A DNA stretch of 64,000 bases, taken from NCBI RefSeq assembly GCF_001420995.1, contig NZ_CP012185.1:62001-126000 (forward strand), read 5' to 3'. The notes below the pieces were generated by a model. It saw only the letters and a program-made list of their open reading frames with translations, was not told the DNA's origin and did no database searches. Positions 41,711 through 50,823 of the stretch are shown piece by piece. The position numbers were made by a program, and so were the translations under genes. How positions within the stretch are numbered: the first letter of the stretch is position 1; each line of letters opens with the position of its first letter. This DNA comes from Pseudonocardia sp. EC080619-01. GTDB taxonomy: Bacteria > Actinomycetota > Actinomycetes > Mycobacteriales > Pseudonocardiaceae.

Positions 41711-42581
41711 CGGTGTCGACCGGGGGACGCCACACGTTCGATGTCCACCGGCCGGGTGCCATCGCCCGCGGCCGATGGTCGGGATCAGTGATCTTGCCGT
41801 GGTCGATGCAGAATTCGACACTCAGCGGCACCTCCCCGGGACCGGCGGCGTAGAAGCCCATCGAGCCGGAGGTGGGGTGTCGCAGCATGTCCCGGTCGAA
41901 CGGCTCGCCGTCGGTGTTCTCGATCAGGTTCTGACGGACCCGCATCAGGTCGTCGACGTCGTTGAGGTGCAGCGCGACGTGGTCGAGCAGCGGCGGCGCC
42001 CCGCGCCCGAACCCGAGTACGAGTGCGTGGTGGAAGCCGTTACCGGCCCGCAGGAACACCGTGCGCCCCAGAACCCGGTCGGACTCGAGCAGCCCGAGGA
42101 CCCGGCCGTAGAAGTCGACCGACGCGTCGAGATCGGAGACCGCGACGACGGCGTGCAGAAGCTCGGTCGGGTTGATCCACGGTGCGGTCGGTTCGACACC
42201 GACGTTGCCCATGTCGGCGAACAGCTCGATCTCGTAGCCGTCCGGGTCGGCGAACCGGATCGCATCACCGGTCCGGTCGCCGGGGTGTTCGGCGATCTCC
42301 ACGCCCTCGTTCTTGAGCCGATCACGGTAGGTCTCGAGGTCCGACCGGGTGTGGACCTCGAAGGCCATCCGGCGGACACCCGGGGTGCCCGTGGCCCGGT
42401 GCAGGATCAGCCAGTGGTGATCGGTGCCGCCGCGCAGGTAGATCGTGTCGTCGGTCTGATCGGCGATCTCGAGCTGGCCGAACCGGGTCCACCAGCGAGC
42501 GGCGGCCGACAGGTCGGCGACGTCGAGTGCGACGTAGCCGAGCCGCCACGGGACGAGATGGCGCTGTGCTGTGTCGGTCAT
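41703..42581 (-). CDS. type I extradiol ring-cleavage dioxygenase (VOC family)
   Basis: A 292-residue two-domain vicinal-oxygen-chelate protein. The N-terminal domain is WRLGYVALDVADLSAAARWW. The catalytic C-terminal domain has iron ligands consistent with His in LLHAVVAVSDL, His in LLDHVALHLND and Glu in LSVEFCIDHG. FADPDGYEIELFADM links the domains. It would cleave a catechol, probably carboxylated, adjacent to the hydroxyls. The ATG at 42581 has AAGGAC upstream; the longer frame to 42641 lacks this. Confidence 0.92.
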   Translation of the reverse strand: MTDTAQRHLVPWRLGYVALDVADLSAAARWWTRFGQLEIADQTDDTIYLRGGTDHHWLILHRATGTPGVRRMAFEVHTRSDLETYRDRLKNEGVEIAEHPGDRTGDAIRFADPDGYEIELFADMGNVGVEPTAPWINPTELLHAVVAVSDLDASVDFYGRVLGLLESDRVLGRTVFLRAGNGFHHALVLGFGRGAPPLLDHVALHLNDVDDLMRVRQNLIENTDGEPFDRDMLRHPTSGSMGFYAAGPGEVPLSVEFCIDHGKITDPDHRPRAMAPGRWTSNVWRPPVDTDA

Positions 42582-42637
42582 GTTCGTCCTTTCGGGATGT
42601 GGGTGCGGACGGCGTCCGCCGGTGACCGGTCGTCGCG

Positions 42638-43429
42638 TCACAACATCGTCGAGCCGCCGTTGACGCTGACGACCTGGCCGGTGATGAACGAGGCCTCCTC
42701 GCTGGCGAGGTAGAGCACCGTGGAGGCGACCTCCGCGGTCCGCCCGAAGCGGCCGAGCGGAATCAGTGCCGTGTTGCGGCGGAAGCGTTCGACCGCATCG
42801 GCCGGTTGCGACCGCACGTACGGGGTGACGGTCCCGGTGGGCGCGACGGTGTTGACGGTGATCCCGTCGGGAGCGAACTCGCGGGCCAGGCCGGTGGTGA
42901 TCCCGTGCACGCCACCCTTGGCCGCGTTGTAGACCGCGTGCTGGAACAGCCCGTTACGCACCGAGTCGGCCCCGACGTTGACGATCCGCCCGTAGCCCGC
43001 CTCGCGCATCGGGCGCAGACCGGCCCGCGAGCACCACACGACGGTCCACAGGTTCCGATCGACGGTCTCGCGGATCGTGTCGGGCGTGTGGTCGAAGAGA
43101 TCGCGGATGATCCCGCCGCCGGCGTTGTTGACCAGGACGTCGATCCGGCCGAAGGCGCGCATCGCTTCGTCGACCACTGCCTGGGCGCCCTCCTCCGATG
43201 CCAGGTCCGAATCGACGTAGCGCCAGTCCGGGGCGTCCGGGCCGAGTGAGTCCGCGACCGAGTCCCGGCCGCTGTCCGCCCGGTCGGCGGCCACGACGTG
43301 TGCTCCCTCCCGCGCCGCGCGCGCGACGATCGCGGCGCCGATGCCTCCGGCGGCGCCGGTGACCACGACGACCCGACCCGCGAAACGTTCGGGGCAGGTG
43401 AAGGTGTCACCGTCGGCGTCGGTGACCAT
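42638..43429 (-). CDS. SDR diol dehydrogenase (BenD-like)
   Basis: A 263-residue SDR. It shows FAGRVVVVTGAAGGIGAAIV, VVAADRAD, LVNNAGGGIIRD, VNVGADSVRNG and VYNAAKGGVHGIT with Tyr and Lys. TVAPTGTVTPYV and FITGQVVSVNGG end the core. It resembles the dehydrogenases that rearomatise cis-dihydrodiols of benzoate-type acids. It follows the meta-cleavage hydrolase with no gap, and the product would be the catechol substrate of the next enzyme. Confidence 0.9.
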   Translation of the reverse strand: MVTDADGDTFTCPERFAGRVVVVTGAAGGIGAAIVARAAREGAHVVAADRADSGRDSVADSLGPDAPDWRYVDSDLASEEGAQAVVDEAMRAFGRIDVLVNNAGGGIIRDLFDHTPDTIRETVDRNLWTVVWCSRAGLRPMREAGYGRIVNVGADSVRNGLFQHAVYNAAKGGVHGITTGLAREFAPDGITVNTVAPTGTVTPYVRSQPADAVERFRRNTALIPLGRFGRTAEVASTVLYLASEEASFITGQVVSVNGGSTML

Positions 43430-44293
43430 TCAGCGTCCCAGGAGGAAGTCGAGGTGGACGCGGTTGAACTCCTCGGGGCGCTCGAACTGCGGCCAGTGAC
43501 CGGCACCCTCGATCACGACGAAGGTGGAGTCGGGGATCCAGTCCGCGACCTGCTGGCCGACCTCCGGTGGCGCGGTCGGGTCGTGGTCGGTCCAGAGCAC
43601 CAGCACCGGGCAGGCGACCTTCTGCCAGTCCTGTTGCACCAGGCAGTTGCGGTCCTGGCCGTCGGGATCGGTGTGGCGCTTGAGGATGTCGGCCATCCGC
43701 ACCAGGTACTCGGGGCTGCGGTAGATCGCCAGGCGGGTGGCGACGAGATCGTCGGTCACCATCGACGAGTCGGCCATCAGCCACTCGAGCCGCTTGCGAA
43801 CGCTGTCCTCAGTCGCGTCGCGCACCGCGGCCATCGACAACGCGGCGAGATTCTGGACGACGTCGTCGGGCAGGCGCAGGGCCGCGCCGGTGTTGAGGAC
43901 GATCCGGTCGACCCGGTCGGGGTGCAACAGCGCGAACCAGGCCGCGATGCCGGCCCCCATCGACTCGCCGCTGAGCGACACGCGCTCGATCCCCTCGGCG
44001 TCGAGGAACGCGACCAGGTGGTCGACATAGTCGCGGAAGTCGTAGGAGCCCTCCGGCTTGTCGCTGAACCCGTGCCCGACCATGTCGATGGCGTAGGTGT
44101 GGAAGTGCTCACCGTGCGCACCGAGGTTGCGGACGTAGGCCTCGGCGTGTCCGCCGGTCCCGTGGATCATCACCAGTGCCGGTGCGTCAGCGCTCCCGCT
44201 CTCCAGGACCCGGGTACGGACACCATCGGCGTCGACCCACCGTTGGGTGACCGGGACCCCGCGCAGGTCCTGCCAGATGCTTGTCGTGCTCAT
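43430..44293 (-). CDS. meta-cleavage product hydrolase (alpha/beta hydrolase)
   Basis: A 287-residue C-C hydrolase-type protein. It has VMIHGTGGHAEAYVRN, IDMVGHGFSDKP, nucleophile LSGESMGAGIAAW, LVLWTDHDPTAPP with Asp and IEGAGHWPQFERPEEFN with His. It belongs to the BphD/HsaD/CumD-like branch. It would cut a 2-hydroxy-6-oxo-dienoate to 2-hydroxypenta-2,4-dienoate plus a carboxylic acid, feeding the hydratase at 53844. Confidence 0.92.
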   Translation of the reverse strand: MSTTSIWQDLRGVPVTQRWVDADGVRTRVLESGSADAPALVMIHGTGGHAEAYVRNLGAHGEHFHTYAIDMVGHGFSDKPEGSYDFRDYVDHLVAFLDAEGIERVSLSGESMGAGIAAWFALLHPDRVDRIVLNTGAALRLPDDVVQNLAALSMAAVRDATEDSVRKRLEWLMADSSMVTDDLVATRLAIYRSPEYLVRMADILKRHTDPDGQDRNCLVQQDWQKVACPVLVLWTDHDPTAPPEVGQQVADWIPDSTFVVIEGAGHWPQFERPEEFNRVHLDFLLGR

Positions 44294-44344
44294 CGTGTTC
44301 TCCTCTCGTATCCCACGCCCGAGGTGGCAATGACTCCGTCGGCC

Positions 44345-44857
44345 TCACAGCACGATGGACAGGACACCACCGACGTCACGCAGCGTGCTGTGCCCGAGAA
44401 CGGCTCGTTTGGAGGCGATACGTAGCCCGTCGGGGGTACGGCGCAGGACATAGTGCAGGTCCGCGACATAGGACGTGGTCCCGGCGAGGCGTGCGCGGTG
44501 GACCTGCACCGCGCACCGCACCGTGATCTCGTTTACCGACCCCGGCCGTACCCGGACGTTGCTGATGAACCGGGTCGTGATCGATCGAGGGTTCTCGATA
44601 TGAGCCCACGTGCTGCGCAGGCGCTGGACGCGGCCACGGATGCCCTCGGCGTCGTCGTCGATGAGTGCGAGATCCCGGTCGGGATCGCCGTGCGGGTTGT
44701 CGGTGGAGGGCACCAGATACCGGCAGTCCGGGGTGAACAGGGCACGCCACGACTCGAGTTCCCAGTCGTCGAGGAGCTCGGCCTCGTAGTAGAGGAAGTC
44801 CTCCACCTCGGCTCGGTCGGCGACCGCGGCCGGCGACGCCGTCTGAGTGGTGCTCAC
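44345..44857 (-). CDS. aromatic-ring-hydroxylating dioxygenase beta subunit
   Basis: A 170-residue small subunit of the cystatin-like (NTF2-type) fold. It shows VEDFLYYEAELLDDWELESWRALFTPDCRYLVPSTDNPHGDPD, RVQRLRSTWAHIENPRSITTRFISNV and SKRAVLGHSTLRDVGGVLSIVL. It packs with the alpha subunit in an alpha3beta3 hexamer. The GTG at 44857 makes a GTGA overlap with the alpha stop, giving coupled synthesis. Confidence 0.93.
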   Translation of the reverse strand: MSTTQTASPAAVADRAEVEDFLYYEAELLDDWELESWRALFTPDCRYLVPSTDNPHGDPDRDLALIDDDAEGIRGRVQRLRSTWAHIENPRSITTRFISNVRVRPGSVNEITVRCAVQVHRARLAGTTSYVADLHYVLRRTPDGLRIASKRAVLGHSTLRDVGGVLSIVL

Positions 44858-46179
44858 GTCGTGGCGCCCATCAGATCGTCCCACCGGCGCCAGAACGTCC
44901 GCATCTGCAGCTCGTCCCAGTTCGCGGGCGCGTCGTCGTCCATTCCTCGAGAGACGTCGTTCCAGCCTTCCCCCGGCCGGCTGGTGTACCCGCGCTGACA
45001 GGACTCGAGGGCCTCGTTGTCGTCGGGCGTGGCGAGCCCGGCGGGCCCGAGGAAGGACAGGAACGACTCGTGTCGCACCCGCCGGGCACGGTCGGTCTCC
45101 TGCGCGGGGGCGAGCGACCAGGCGGTCACCTTCATGTGGTCCGGCCGATCCGGGAAGAACGTCCGGACGATCACCGCCATGATGTTGTTGATCACCAGAT
45201 TGGGAAAGATCAGCATGTTGAAGTCGAGGTTCGCGATCAGGTCGGCCCGTTCGGCGCCGTGCGTCTCGACCAGCCTGCGATGGGACTCTTCGACGATCGA
45301 CCGGGTCCCCTCCCCCATCGATGGCTTCCAACGGGCGATCGGACGCCCCCAGGGCGCCTGCTTGACCGTGACGGTGTGGCCGTTGCCCAGATCGAACGCG
45401 TGCGAGTCCTGCCAGTCCTTCTCGGTACTGCCGGCGATCCGGTCGCCGCGTGACTTCTGGACGTCGAGGTAGGTCTTGTGCACCGGGATCGCGTGGTAGC
45501 CGTCGGAGCTGTTCTCCGCGAGGAGCTTCCAGTTCGAGCGCATCGAGTACTCGTGGGTACCCGCGACGGCGACGACTCCGCCCGCCCCGCTGCCCTGGTC
45601 CGCAGTCAGGTCCAGATAGAACCGCGCACCGCCGAGGTAGTCGACGAGCGATTCCTGGAACGGGTTGAAGGTGGCGAACACGAAACCGCGATAGCTGTCG
45701 ACCGCGGCCGGGCGGGCAAGTCCGTGGTCTGCTTTATCGAAACCGGCGGGAAACCCTTCGGCGTCCGGCATCGACACCAGAGTGCCGGCACTGTCGAATG
45801 ACCAGGAATGGTAGAAGCAGCGGAACCGACGGGTGTTCCCGCGACGTTCTCGACACACCTCCGCACCCCGGTGCGAACATGAGTTGTGCAGGACATTGAT
45901 CTGCCCACTGCGGTCACGCGTGAACAGCATCGGACGTCCTGCCACCTCACGCGCGACGAAGTCGCCCGCTTCCGGGATCTCCGACTCATGCCCCACGTAG
46001 ATCCAGCAGGCGGCGAAGATCCGGTTGCGCTCGGCGTCGAGGACATCAGCCCGAGTGAACGCCGACCGGTTGACCAGAAAGCGATTCGGATCACGCAGAT
46101 CGCGGACGAACTCCCCGTCCCGCGAGGGAACTCGGAGCCGTTCGGGGGTCCGGTTGTCCTCTGGCGTCAGAGTGGTCAT
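44854..46179 (-). CDS. Rieske aromatic-ring-hydroxylating dioxygenase alpha subunit
   Basis: A 441-residue catalytic subunit. The Rieske [2Fe-2S] motif is NSCSHRGAEVC (C-x-H), then FRCFYHSWSF (C-x2-H). The mononuclear iron site is LLAENSSDGYHAIPVHKTYLD, and an aspartate in NLDFNMLIFPNL is the third ligand. It would add O2 to an aromatic acid to give a cis-dihydrodiol. The ATG at 46179 has a strong GGAGG site, just downstream of the palindrome at 46194. Substrate is not deducible; the operon context favours an alkyl-benzoate-like acid. Confidence 0.94.
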   Translation of the reverse strand: MTTLTPEDNRTPERLRVPSRDGEFVRDLRDPNRFLVNRSAFTRADVLDAERNRIFAACWIYVGHESEIPEAGDFVAREVAGRPMLFTRDRSGQINVLHNSCSHRGAEVCRERRGNTRRFRCFYHSWSFDSAGTLVSMPDAEGFPAGFDKADHGLARPAAVDSYRGFVFATFNPFQESLVDYLGGARFYLDLTADQGSGAGGVVAVAGTHEYSMRSNWKLLAENSSDGYHAIPVHKTYLDVQKSRGDRIAGSTEKDWQDSHAFDLGNGHTVTVKQAPWGRPIARWKPSMGEGTRSIVEESHRRLVETHGAERADLIANLDFNMLIFPNLVINNIMAVIVRTFFPDRPDHMKVTAWSLAPAQETDRARRVRHESFLSFLGPAGLATPDDNEALESCQRGYTSRPGEGWNDVSRGMDDDAPANWDELQMRTFWRRWDDLMGATT

Positions 46180-46193
46180 AACCCTCCTTCTCA

Positions 46194-46206
46194 ATGGTTC
46201 AACCAT
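46194..46206. promoter_or_regulatory. perfect 13-bp palindrome upstream of dioxygenase
   Basis: atggttcaaccat (ATGGTT-C-AACCAT) lies 15 bp before the start of the dioxygenase alpha gene, in the 57-bp gap after dctM. Its position suits an operator for the IclR regulator encoded at the end of the same operon, or for the GntR at 50796. Which protein binds is not shown by the sequence. Confidence 0.55.
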
Positions 46207-46236
46207 AAGGTTTACGGGAGCTCCGGTCAAGCACCG

Positions 46237-47742
46237 TCACTGCGCCGACGACGATTCCGGAAGCCAGAGAGCGACCTCCGGAAAGAAGATCAAGAACACC
46301 AGCATCGCGACGGCGACGGCGACGAACCAACCGATTCCTCGGAACACCTCCGACAACCCGATCCGCGCGCCGAGATTCACCTCGGAGTTCTGCGCCGTGC
46401 GGAACACGACATAGGTGAGGACCCCGATCGGTGGCGTGATCATGGCCAACTCGACGACGATCACCATGAACACGCCGAACCACAGCGCGCTGATGTCGAA
46501 GGCGTCGATGACGGGCAGGAGCAGTGGCACGGTCAGCAGGACGATCGCAAGACCGTCCATGAACATCCCGAGCACGAGGAACACCAGGACGAGCACGAGC
46601 AGGAAGGTCACCCGTGAGAGCCCCAGGCCGGTGAGACCGACGGTGAGCGCGTCGGCGACCCCGCTCAGTGTCAGCATCCGAGTGATGACGAAGACGCCCA
46701 TGAGGAGCAGGGAGATCGACGAGACGACGACGGCACACTCTCGCACACAGGCCACCAGCGTCCGGCCGAGAAAAACCACGCTGCGGTCGGGCCCGAAGAG
46801 CCAGCCCAGCACGACCGCCGCGAGGGCCCCGACGGCGCCGGCCTCGGTCGGGGTGAACAACCCCGAGTACATCCCCCCGATGATCACGACTGCGATCACC
46901 GCAACGGGCGTGACCCCCCGTAGCGAGCGCACACGCTCGCCCCAGCCGACGCTGCGTGTGCTCGGCGGGCCGAGCGAGTGGTCCAGTGTGCACCGCAGAA
47001 CGATCATCGCGCTGAACCCCAGAGCGAGAAGCACGCCCGGGACCAGGGCCGAGAGCAGCTGCGGACCGACCGGAGTCTCGGCAACGCTGGCGTAGATGAC
47101 GAGCACAACGCTCGGCGGGATCAACATCCCCACACTGCCCGACGCGGCGACGACCGCGGTGGCCAGGGAGGGACGGTAGCCATGCCGGAGCATCTCCGGG
47201 ATCGCGGTACGACCGATCGCGTAGGAAATGGCGATCGAGCTTCCACTTGCCGAGGCCATGCCCGCACCGGTCAGGTTGGTCGCGACGGCCAGGCCGCCGG
47301 GGAGGCGCCCGAACCAGTTCTGGGCCGCGACAAAGAACTTGCCGATGATGTGGAACCGGCCCATGGCCACACCCATGAGTACGAACAACGGGATGACCGA
47401 CAGGCTCCAGCTGGCGGCCTCGCCGAAGCCGACGTGCTCGAACGTGACCGCCAGGGCACCAGGACCGACGATCTTCCAGATTCCGAGCCCGCCCGCGACC
47501 GTCATCGCCAGACCGACGTGCATGCCGCACAGCAGAAGGAGCACTGAGAGCAGAACCGCCAGGCCGCCGACAGCCTGTCCTGCCAGACCATCGACAAACA
47601 GGACGACGAGCGTGACCAGGACGGCGGCCCCGATCGTCGACCAGTAGGTGATCTCGGACGGGGTGAAGGACCACCGTTGCTTCAGCGGGTCCCGACCCGT
47701 CGTGCCGGTATTCACCTCGGTGTTCGTACCCGAGCTACTCAT
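46237..47742 (-). CDS. dctM: TRAP transporter large permease (DctM-type)
   Basis: A 501-residue membrane protein with about twelve or more hydrophobic segments. It contains PLFVLMGVAMGRFHIIGKFF, NLTGAGMASASGSSIAISYAIG, TAVVAASGSVGMLIPPSVVLVIYA and MITPPIGVLTYVV, the twin SG/PP motifs of DctM. Driven by a sodium or proton gradient, it imports organic acids. The ATG at 47742 overlaps dctQ by 8 bp. Its position directly upstream of the dioxygenase genes implies uptake of the aromatic acid. Confidence 0.94.
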   Translation of the reverse strand: MSSSGTNTEVNTGTTGRDPLKQRWSFTPSEITYWSTIGAAVLVTLVVLFVDGLAGQAVGGLAVLLSVLLLLCGMHVGLAMTVAGGLGIWKIVGPGALAVTFEHVGFGEAASWSLSVIPLFVLMGVAMGRFHIIGKFFVAAQNWFGRLPGGLAVATNLTGAGMASASGSSIAISYAIGRTAIPEMLRHGYRPSLATAVVAASGSVGMLIPPSVVLVIYASVAETPVGPQLLSALVPGVLLALGFSAMIVLRCTLDHSLGPPSTRSVGWGERVRSLRGVTPVAVIAVVIIGGMYSGLFTPTEAGAVGALAAVVLGWLFGPDRSVVFLGRTLVACVRECAVVVSSISLLLMGVFVITRMLTLSGVADALTVGLTGLGLSRVTFLLVLVLVFLVLGMFMDGLAIVLLTVPLLLPVIDAFDISALWFGVFMVIVVELAMITPPIGVLTYVVFRTAQNSEVNLGARIGLSEVFRGIGWFVAVAVAMLVFLIFFPEVALWLPESSSAQ

Positions 47743-48304
47743 GGCTCTCACTCCCCACTGTGCGGACACGACGGGCCAGCGAACTCGTCAACTGCATCGC
47801 GAACAACGCGAACCCGAGCGCAACCACCGTCTTCGTCGGCCAGACGGGGATAGCCACCGCACCCACCGCGACCTCCTGCACCCGGATCGACGACACCGCA
47901 GCGAGAAGCGAGAACCAGGTCAGCGCACTGACCGTCGCCACTCCGACCGCATCGACGACGATCTCGGCCCACTGTCTGGAGCGGCGCGGGAGACGCTCGA
48001 CCAGGACACCGGCCTTGATGTGCTCCCCCATCCGCTCGGCTTGCCCCATCCCGAACATCACGATCAGCACCATCGACCAGTACTGGGTCAGCTCGAGGGT
48101 GCCCGGCAACGGGCCGTTGCCCACATTGCGCGACACCACGTCGGCTGAGATGTGCAATGCCATCAGCACGGTGACGACTCCACCCACCATCGCGACGACG
48201 GCGAGCGCTCGCTGCCACCGCGTCGGGGTGCGCACCGACAGGTGGTCTTCCACCGCCTGCTCCGCCTCCGGCGGCGGACTCACTCCGTTCCCCACTGCGC
48301 TCAT
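47735..48304 (-). CDS. dctQ: TRAP transporter small permease (DctQ-type)
   Basis: A 189-residue protein with four hydrophobic segments: ALAVVAMVGGVVTVLMALHI, ELTQYWSMVLIVMFGMGQAE, VSALTWFSLLAAV and VVALGFALFAMQL. The conserved region is VSRNVGNGPLPGTLELTQYW...ERMGEHIKAGVLVERLP. It partners DctM. It starts within the dctP stop (ATGA). Confidence 0.92.
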   Translation of the reverse strand: MSAVGNGVSPPPEAEQAVEDHLSVRTPTRWQRALAVVAMVGGVVTVLMALHISADVVSRNVGNGPLPGTLELTQYWSMVLIVMFGMGQAERMGEHIKAGVLVERLPRRSRQWAEIVVDAVGVATVSALTWFSLLAAVSSIRVQEVAVGAVAIPVWPTKTVVALGFALFAMQLTSSLARRVRTVGSESHE

Positions 48305-49545
48305 CCGGGGTCCACCGGTGAGGGCAGCACACGCCCAACAACTTCATCGCGGTACCGCGTCAGATCCAGTGCCGTCCCCGCTTCGGACAGCGCAGGGTCG
48401 CCATAGCCGAGTGAACGCAGCCGGCGGTCCCAGTCCGCGAGCAACGCGTCGTAACGAGCGATAGTCCCGGCCGGGTCCTCGAGCCCCTCGGGCGGGTCGG
48501 CGACCATGTCCTCGACCACCCGGCCGTGATGGACACGCACCGCGTCGACCATCTCCGCGGCCGGCTCGTGGAAGGTCATGCCGTGCTCGGCCGGCCCCTC
48601 GGTGCGTAGCCGCTCCTCGTAGCGGATCCCCTCCTCCCGCAGTAGTCCCTCGTACCAGGTGTAGAGCGATGCCTCGATCGCCTGTTGCGCGTCTGCCGGC
48701 AGGGACTCCCACACGTCGAGGTTGATCACCTCGTACTGCGAGTAACCGTTCATGGGAACCCGGGTGTAGTGCGGCGCCACCTCCCAGAGCCCATAGGCGA
48801 CCATGAACTTGGGCATCGCCACGGTGCAGTCGATCACTCCGCGTTGGAGCCCGGTGTAGATGTCTCCGGTGGGCAGGTTGACCGGGATCATGCCCAGCGC
48901 CTCGATGTCGCCGTCGATGAACGATCCACCACTGCGGACCCGCTTCCCGCGCGCCTCGTCGAGTGTGCGGACCGGTTCGGTGCACGCGAGGTTGTAGGTC
49001 GTGATGGGCGTGAAGGTGAACAGCGGCTTGAGGTTCGCCTCACGCAGCTGAGCGGTGATCAGGTCGTCGGTCAGGACGAACTGGGTGATCGCCGCGAAGC
49101 CCTGCATCAGTCCGAGGGGTGCCTGCGGATCGACCTTCTGGTTCAGATAGGTGATCCAGTGACTGACCGGGAACTGTGACGGGTACTTGTCGGGCCCGAA
49201 CATCCCCATATCGGCCACGCCGCCGCCGACGCCCTCGGCGGTCTCCTCGGCGGTCAACAGGCTTCCACCCCAGTAGTCGTCGAACCGGATCTTTCCGCGA
49301 GTCCGCTCGGTGACCTCCTCTGCGAACCTGCGGAACGGACCGGCAGCGGACGGGGCGGTGAAGCTCGCGTATCGCAGTGTGATCGGCTCCATGTCGTCCA
49401 GGCTGGAACCGGAGATGTCGCGACCGGCACTGCAGCCACCCGCGACGAGGGCGACACAGAGCGTCAGAACACACCAGATGCTCCGGCGGCGGAGGCGCCG
49501 ACGAGGCGCGCGGACGTGTGGTGGTGAATGGTTCCCAGCAGTCAT
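48301..49545 (-). CDS. dctP: TRAP transporter solute-binding lipoprotein (DctP-type)
   Basis: A 414-residue binding protein with a signal peptide (RRRSIWCVLTLCVALVAGGC) ending in a lipobox cysteine. The mature part shows ITLRYASFTAPSAAGPFRRFAEEV, IRFDDYWGGSLLTAEETAEGV, MGMFGPDKYPSQFPVS, and GKRVRSGGSFIDGDIEALGMIPVNLPTGDIYTGLQRGVID with the ligand-coordinating arginine region. Aromatic-acid-binding DctPs of this shape are known. It starts the long minus-strand operon that runs to 36017. Confidence 0.93.
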   Translation of the reverse strand: MTAGNHSPPHVRAPRRRLRRRSIWCVLTLCVALVAGGCSAGRDISGSSLDDMEPITLRYASFTAPSAAGPFRRFAEEVTERTRGKIRFDDYWGGSLLTAEETAEGVGGGVADMGMFGPDKYPSQFPVSHWITYLNQKVDPQAPLGLMQGFAAITQFVLTDDLITAQLREANLKPLFTFTPITTYNLACTEPVRTLDEARGKRVRSGGSFIDGDIEALGMIPVNLPTGDIYTGLQRGVIDCTVAMPKFMVAYGLWEVAPHYTRVPMNGYSQYEVINLDVWESLPADAQQAIEASLYTWYEGLLREEGIRYEERLRTEGPAEHGMTFHEPAAEMVDAVRVHHGRVVEDMVADPPEGLEDPAGTIARYDALLADWDRRLRSLGYGDPALSEAGTALDLTRYRDEVVGRVLPSPVDPG

Positions 49546-49827
49546 GGCTTCCTTGCCTCGGCTCGGGACGGCAGCCGTCGACCACGCCGCGATCCACGAG
49601 GCAGGCGCAATTCTGAGCTCGTGAGCTGCGAAAACGATAAAGGGTCAATGGCTGGACCTATGCACCGTAAGCTGGCTCACACGATGGTGTCAACAGCGGG
49701 AACGAGGGCCGGGACGCTCCACTGCGCGATCAGATCCTGTGTGCCGCCGGGTGGAACGAGGGGCTACCCATACGACACCGGGCTGACTCACCCTGCCGCG
49801 GTGAGGACGAGCGAAGCAGGCACCACG
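49546..49827. promoter_or_regulatory. divergent promoter region (TRAP/dioxygenase operon and quinone reductase gene)
   Basis: A 282-bp gap without a gene. The segment around 49630-49662 is relatively AT-rich (aaaacgataaagggtcaatg) and could hold the leftward promoter. A loose inverted repeat agggtc...ggacct lies at 49641-49659. No copy of the CCGACCGGTCGG motif is present, so this block is controlled separately from the first 36 kb. Confidence 0.35.
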
Positions 49828-50823
49828 ATGCGTGCCGCAGCAAGCCACAGTGGCGCGATCACACTCGAGGCTGTGGCGACACCCGTTCTCGGACCAGGCG
49901 AGGTCCTGCTTGAGGTCGAGTCGGCGGGCATGAACCGCTCGGATCTGCTCCACACGGCAGGCCGCTACCGGCAACGAGCCTTCGCACACCCCGATCGGCC
50001 CGACGTTCCCGGCTCGGAGCTTCTCGGCCACGTCGTCGAGGTGCATCCGACGGTGCACGGGATCGCCGCCGGTGACCGGGCCTTCGCGCTGACCTCACGA
50101 GCGCACGCCGATTACGTCGCCGTGGACGCGCGGCTCCTGTTACCGGCCCGTCCTGGCGACGCAGACAGCCTCGGCGCAATGGCGATGGCGTCGATGACCG
50201 CGTTCGACGCCTTGGTCCGCCTGGGCGGGCTGGCATCCGGGCACAACGTCCTGATCACCGGCGCCAGCTCGGGGGTCGGGCTCGTAGCGCTGGGATTGGC
50301 TCGAGCGTGGGGCGCGGGCTCGGTCGTCGCGACATCGCGGTCACCGGAGACCGCCGACCTTCTTCGCGAGCACGGTGCGACCTCGGTCGCGCACGACGAG
50401 TCCGAGGTCACCACGATCGGGCGACAGGTCGGATTCGATCTGGTCGTCGACCACGTCGGTGGCACGGTTCTCGAGGCCGCAGTCACAGGGCTGCGAGACA
50501 GAGCCACCGTGGTCTCGGTCGGACGGCTCGGCGGTCGCACCGCCACGATCGATCTTGTCGACCTGGCAGGCCGGCGGGCGAGCCTGATCGGAACGACCTG
50601 GAAGACCCGCCACCTCGACGAGATCGCCGACGTCGCCGCACGAGTCCGCGCCGAGGTTCTCCCCCTGGTGCACCGAGGGGAGATCACGGTGCCGGTAGCC
50701 CACCGGATCCCGTTCGAGGAGATCGACCAGGCCTACCGGCTGCTCGCATCGGGGTACAGGAAGCCCGGGAGGATCCTCATCGAGCGGAACGGACATCAGC
50801 GCGGACGACGCGCTCCCTCATAG
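49828..50823 (+). CDS. quinone oxidoreductase-like zinc-independent alcohol dehydrogenase family protein
   Basis: A 331-residue MDR-superfamily enzyme of the NADPH:quinone reductase group. It shows MNRSDLLHTAGRYRQR, DVPGSELLGHVVEV, VLITGASSGVGLVALGLARAWG (nucleotide site), FDLVVDHVGG and GEITVPVAHRIPFEEIDQAYRLL. Structural zinc cysteines are absent. It is divergent from the TRAP operon and its last 28 bp overlap the convergent GntR gene. It may reduce an enone or quinone arising from ring cleavage. Confidence 0.9.
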   Translation: MRAAASHSGAITLEAVATPVLGPGEVLLEVESAGMNRSDLLHTAGRYRQRAFAHPDRPDVPGSELLGHVVEVHPTVHGIAAGDRAFALTSRAHADYVAVDARLLLPARPGDADSLGAMAMASMTAFDALVRLGGLASGHNVLITGASSGVGLVALGLARAWGAGSVVATSRSPETADLLREHGATSVAHDESEVTTIGRQVGFDLVVDHVGGTVLEAAVTGLRDRATVVSVGRLGGRTATIDLVDLAGRRASLIGTTWKTRHLDEIADVAARVRAEVLPLVHRGEITVPVAHRIPFEEIDQAYRLLASGYRKPGRILIERNGHQRGRRAPS

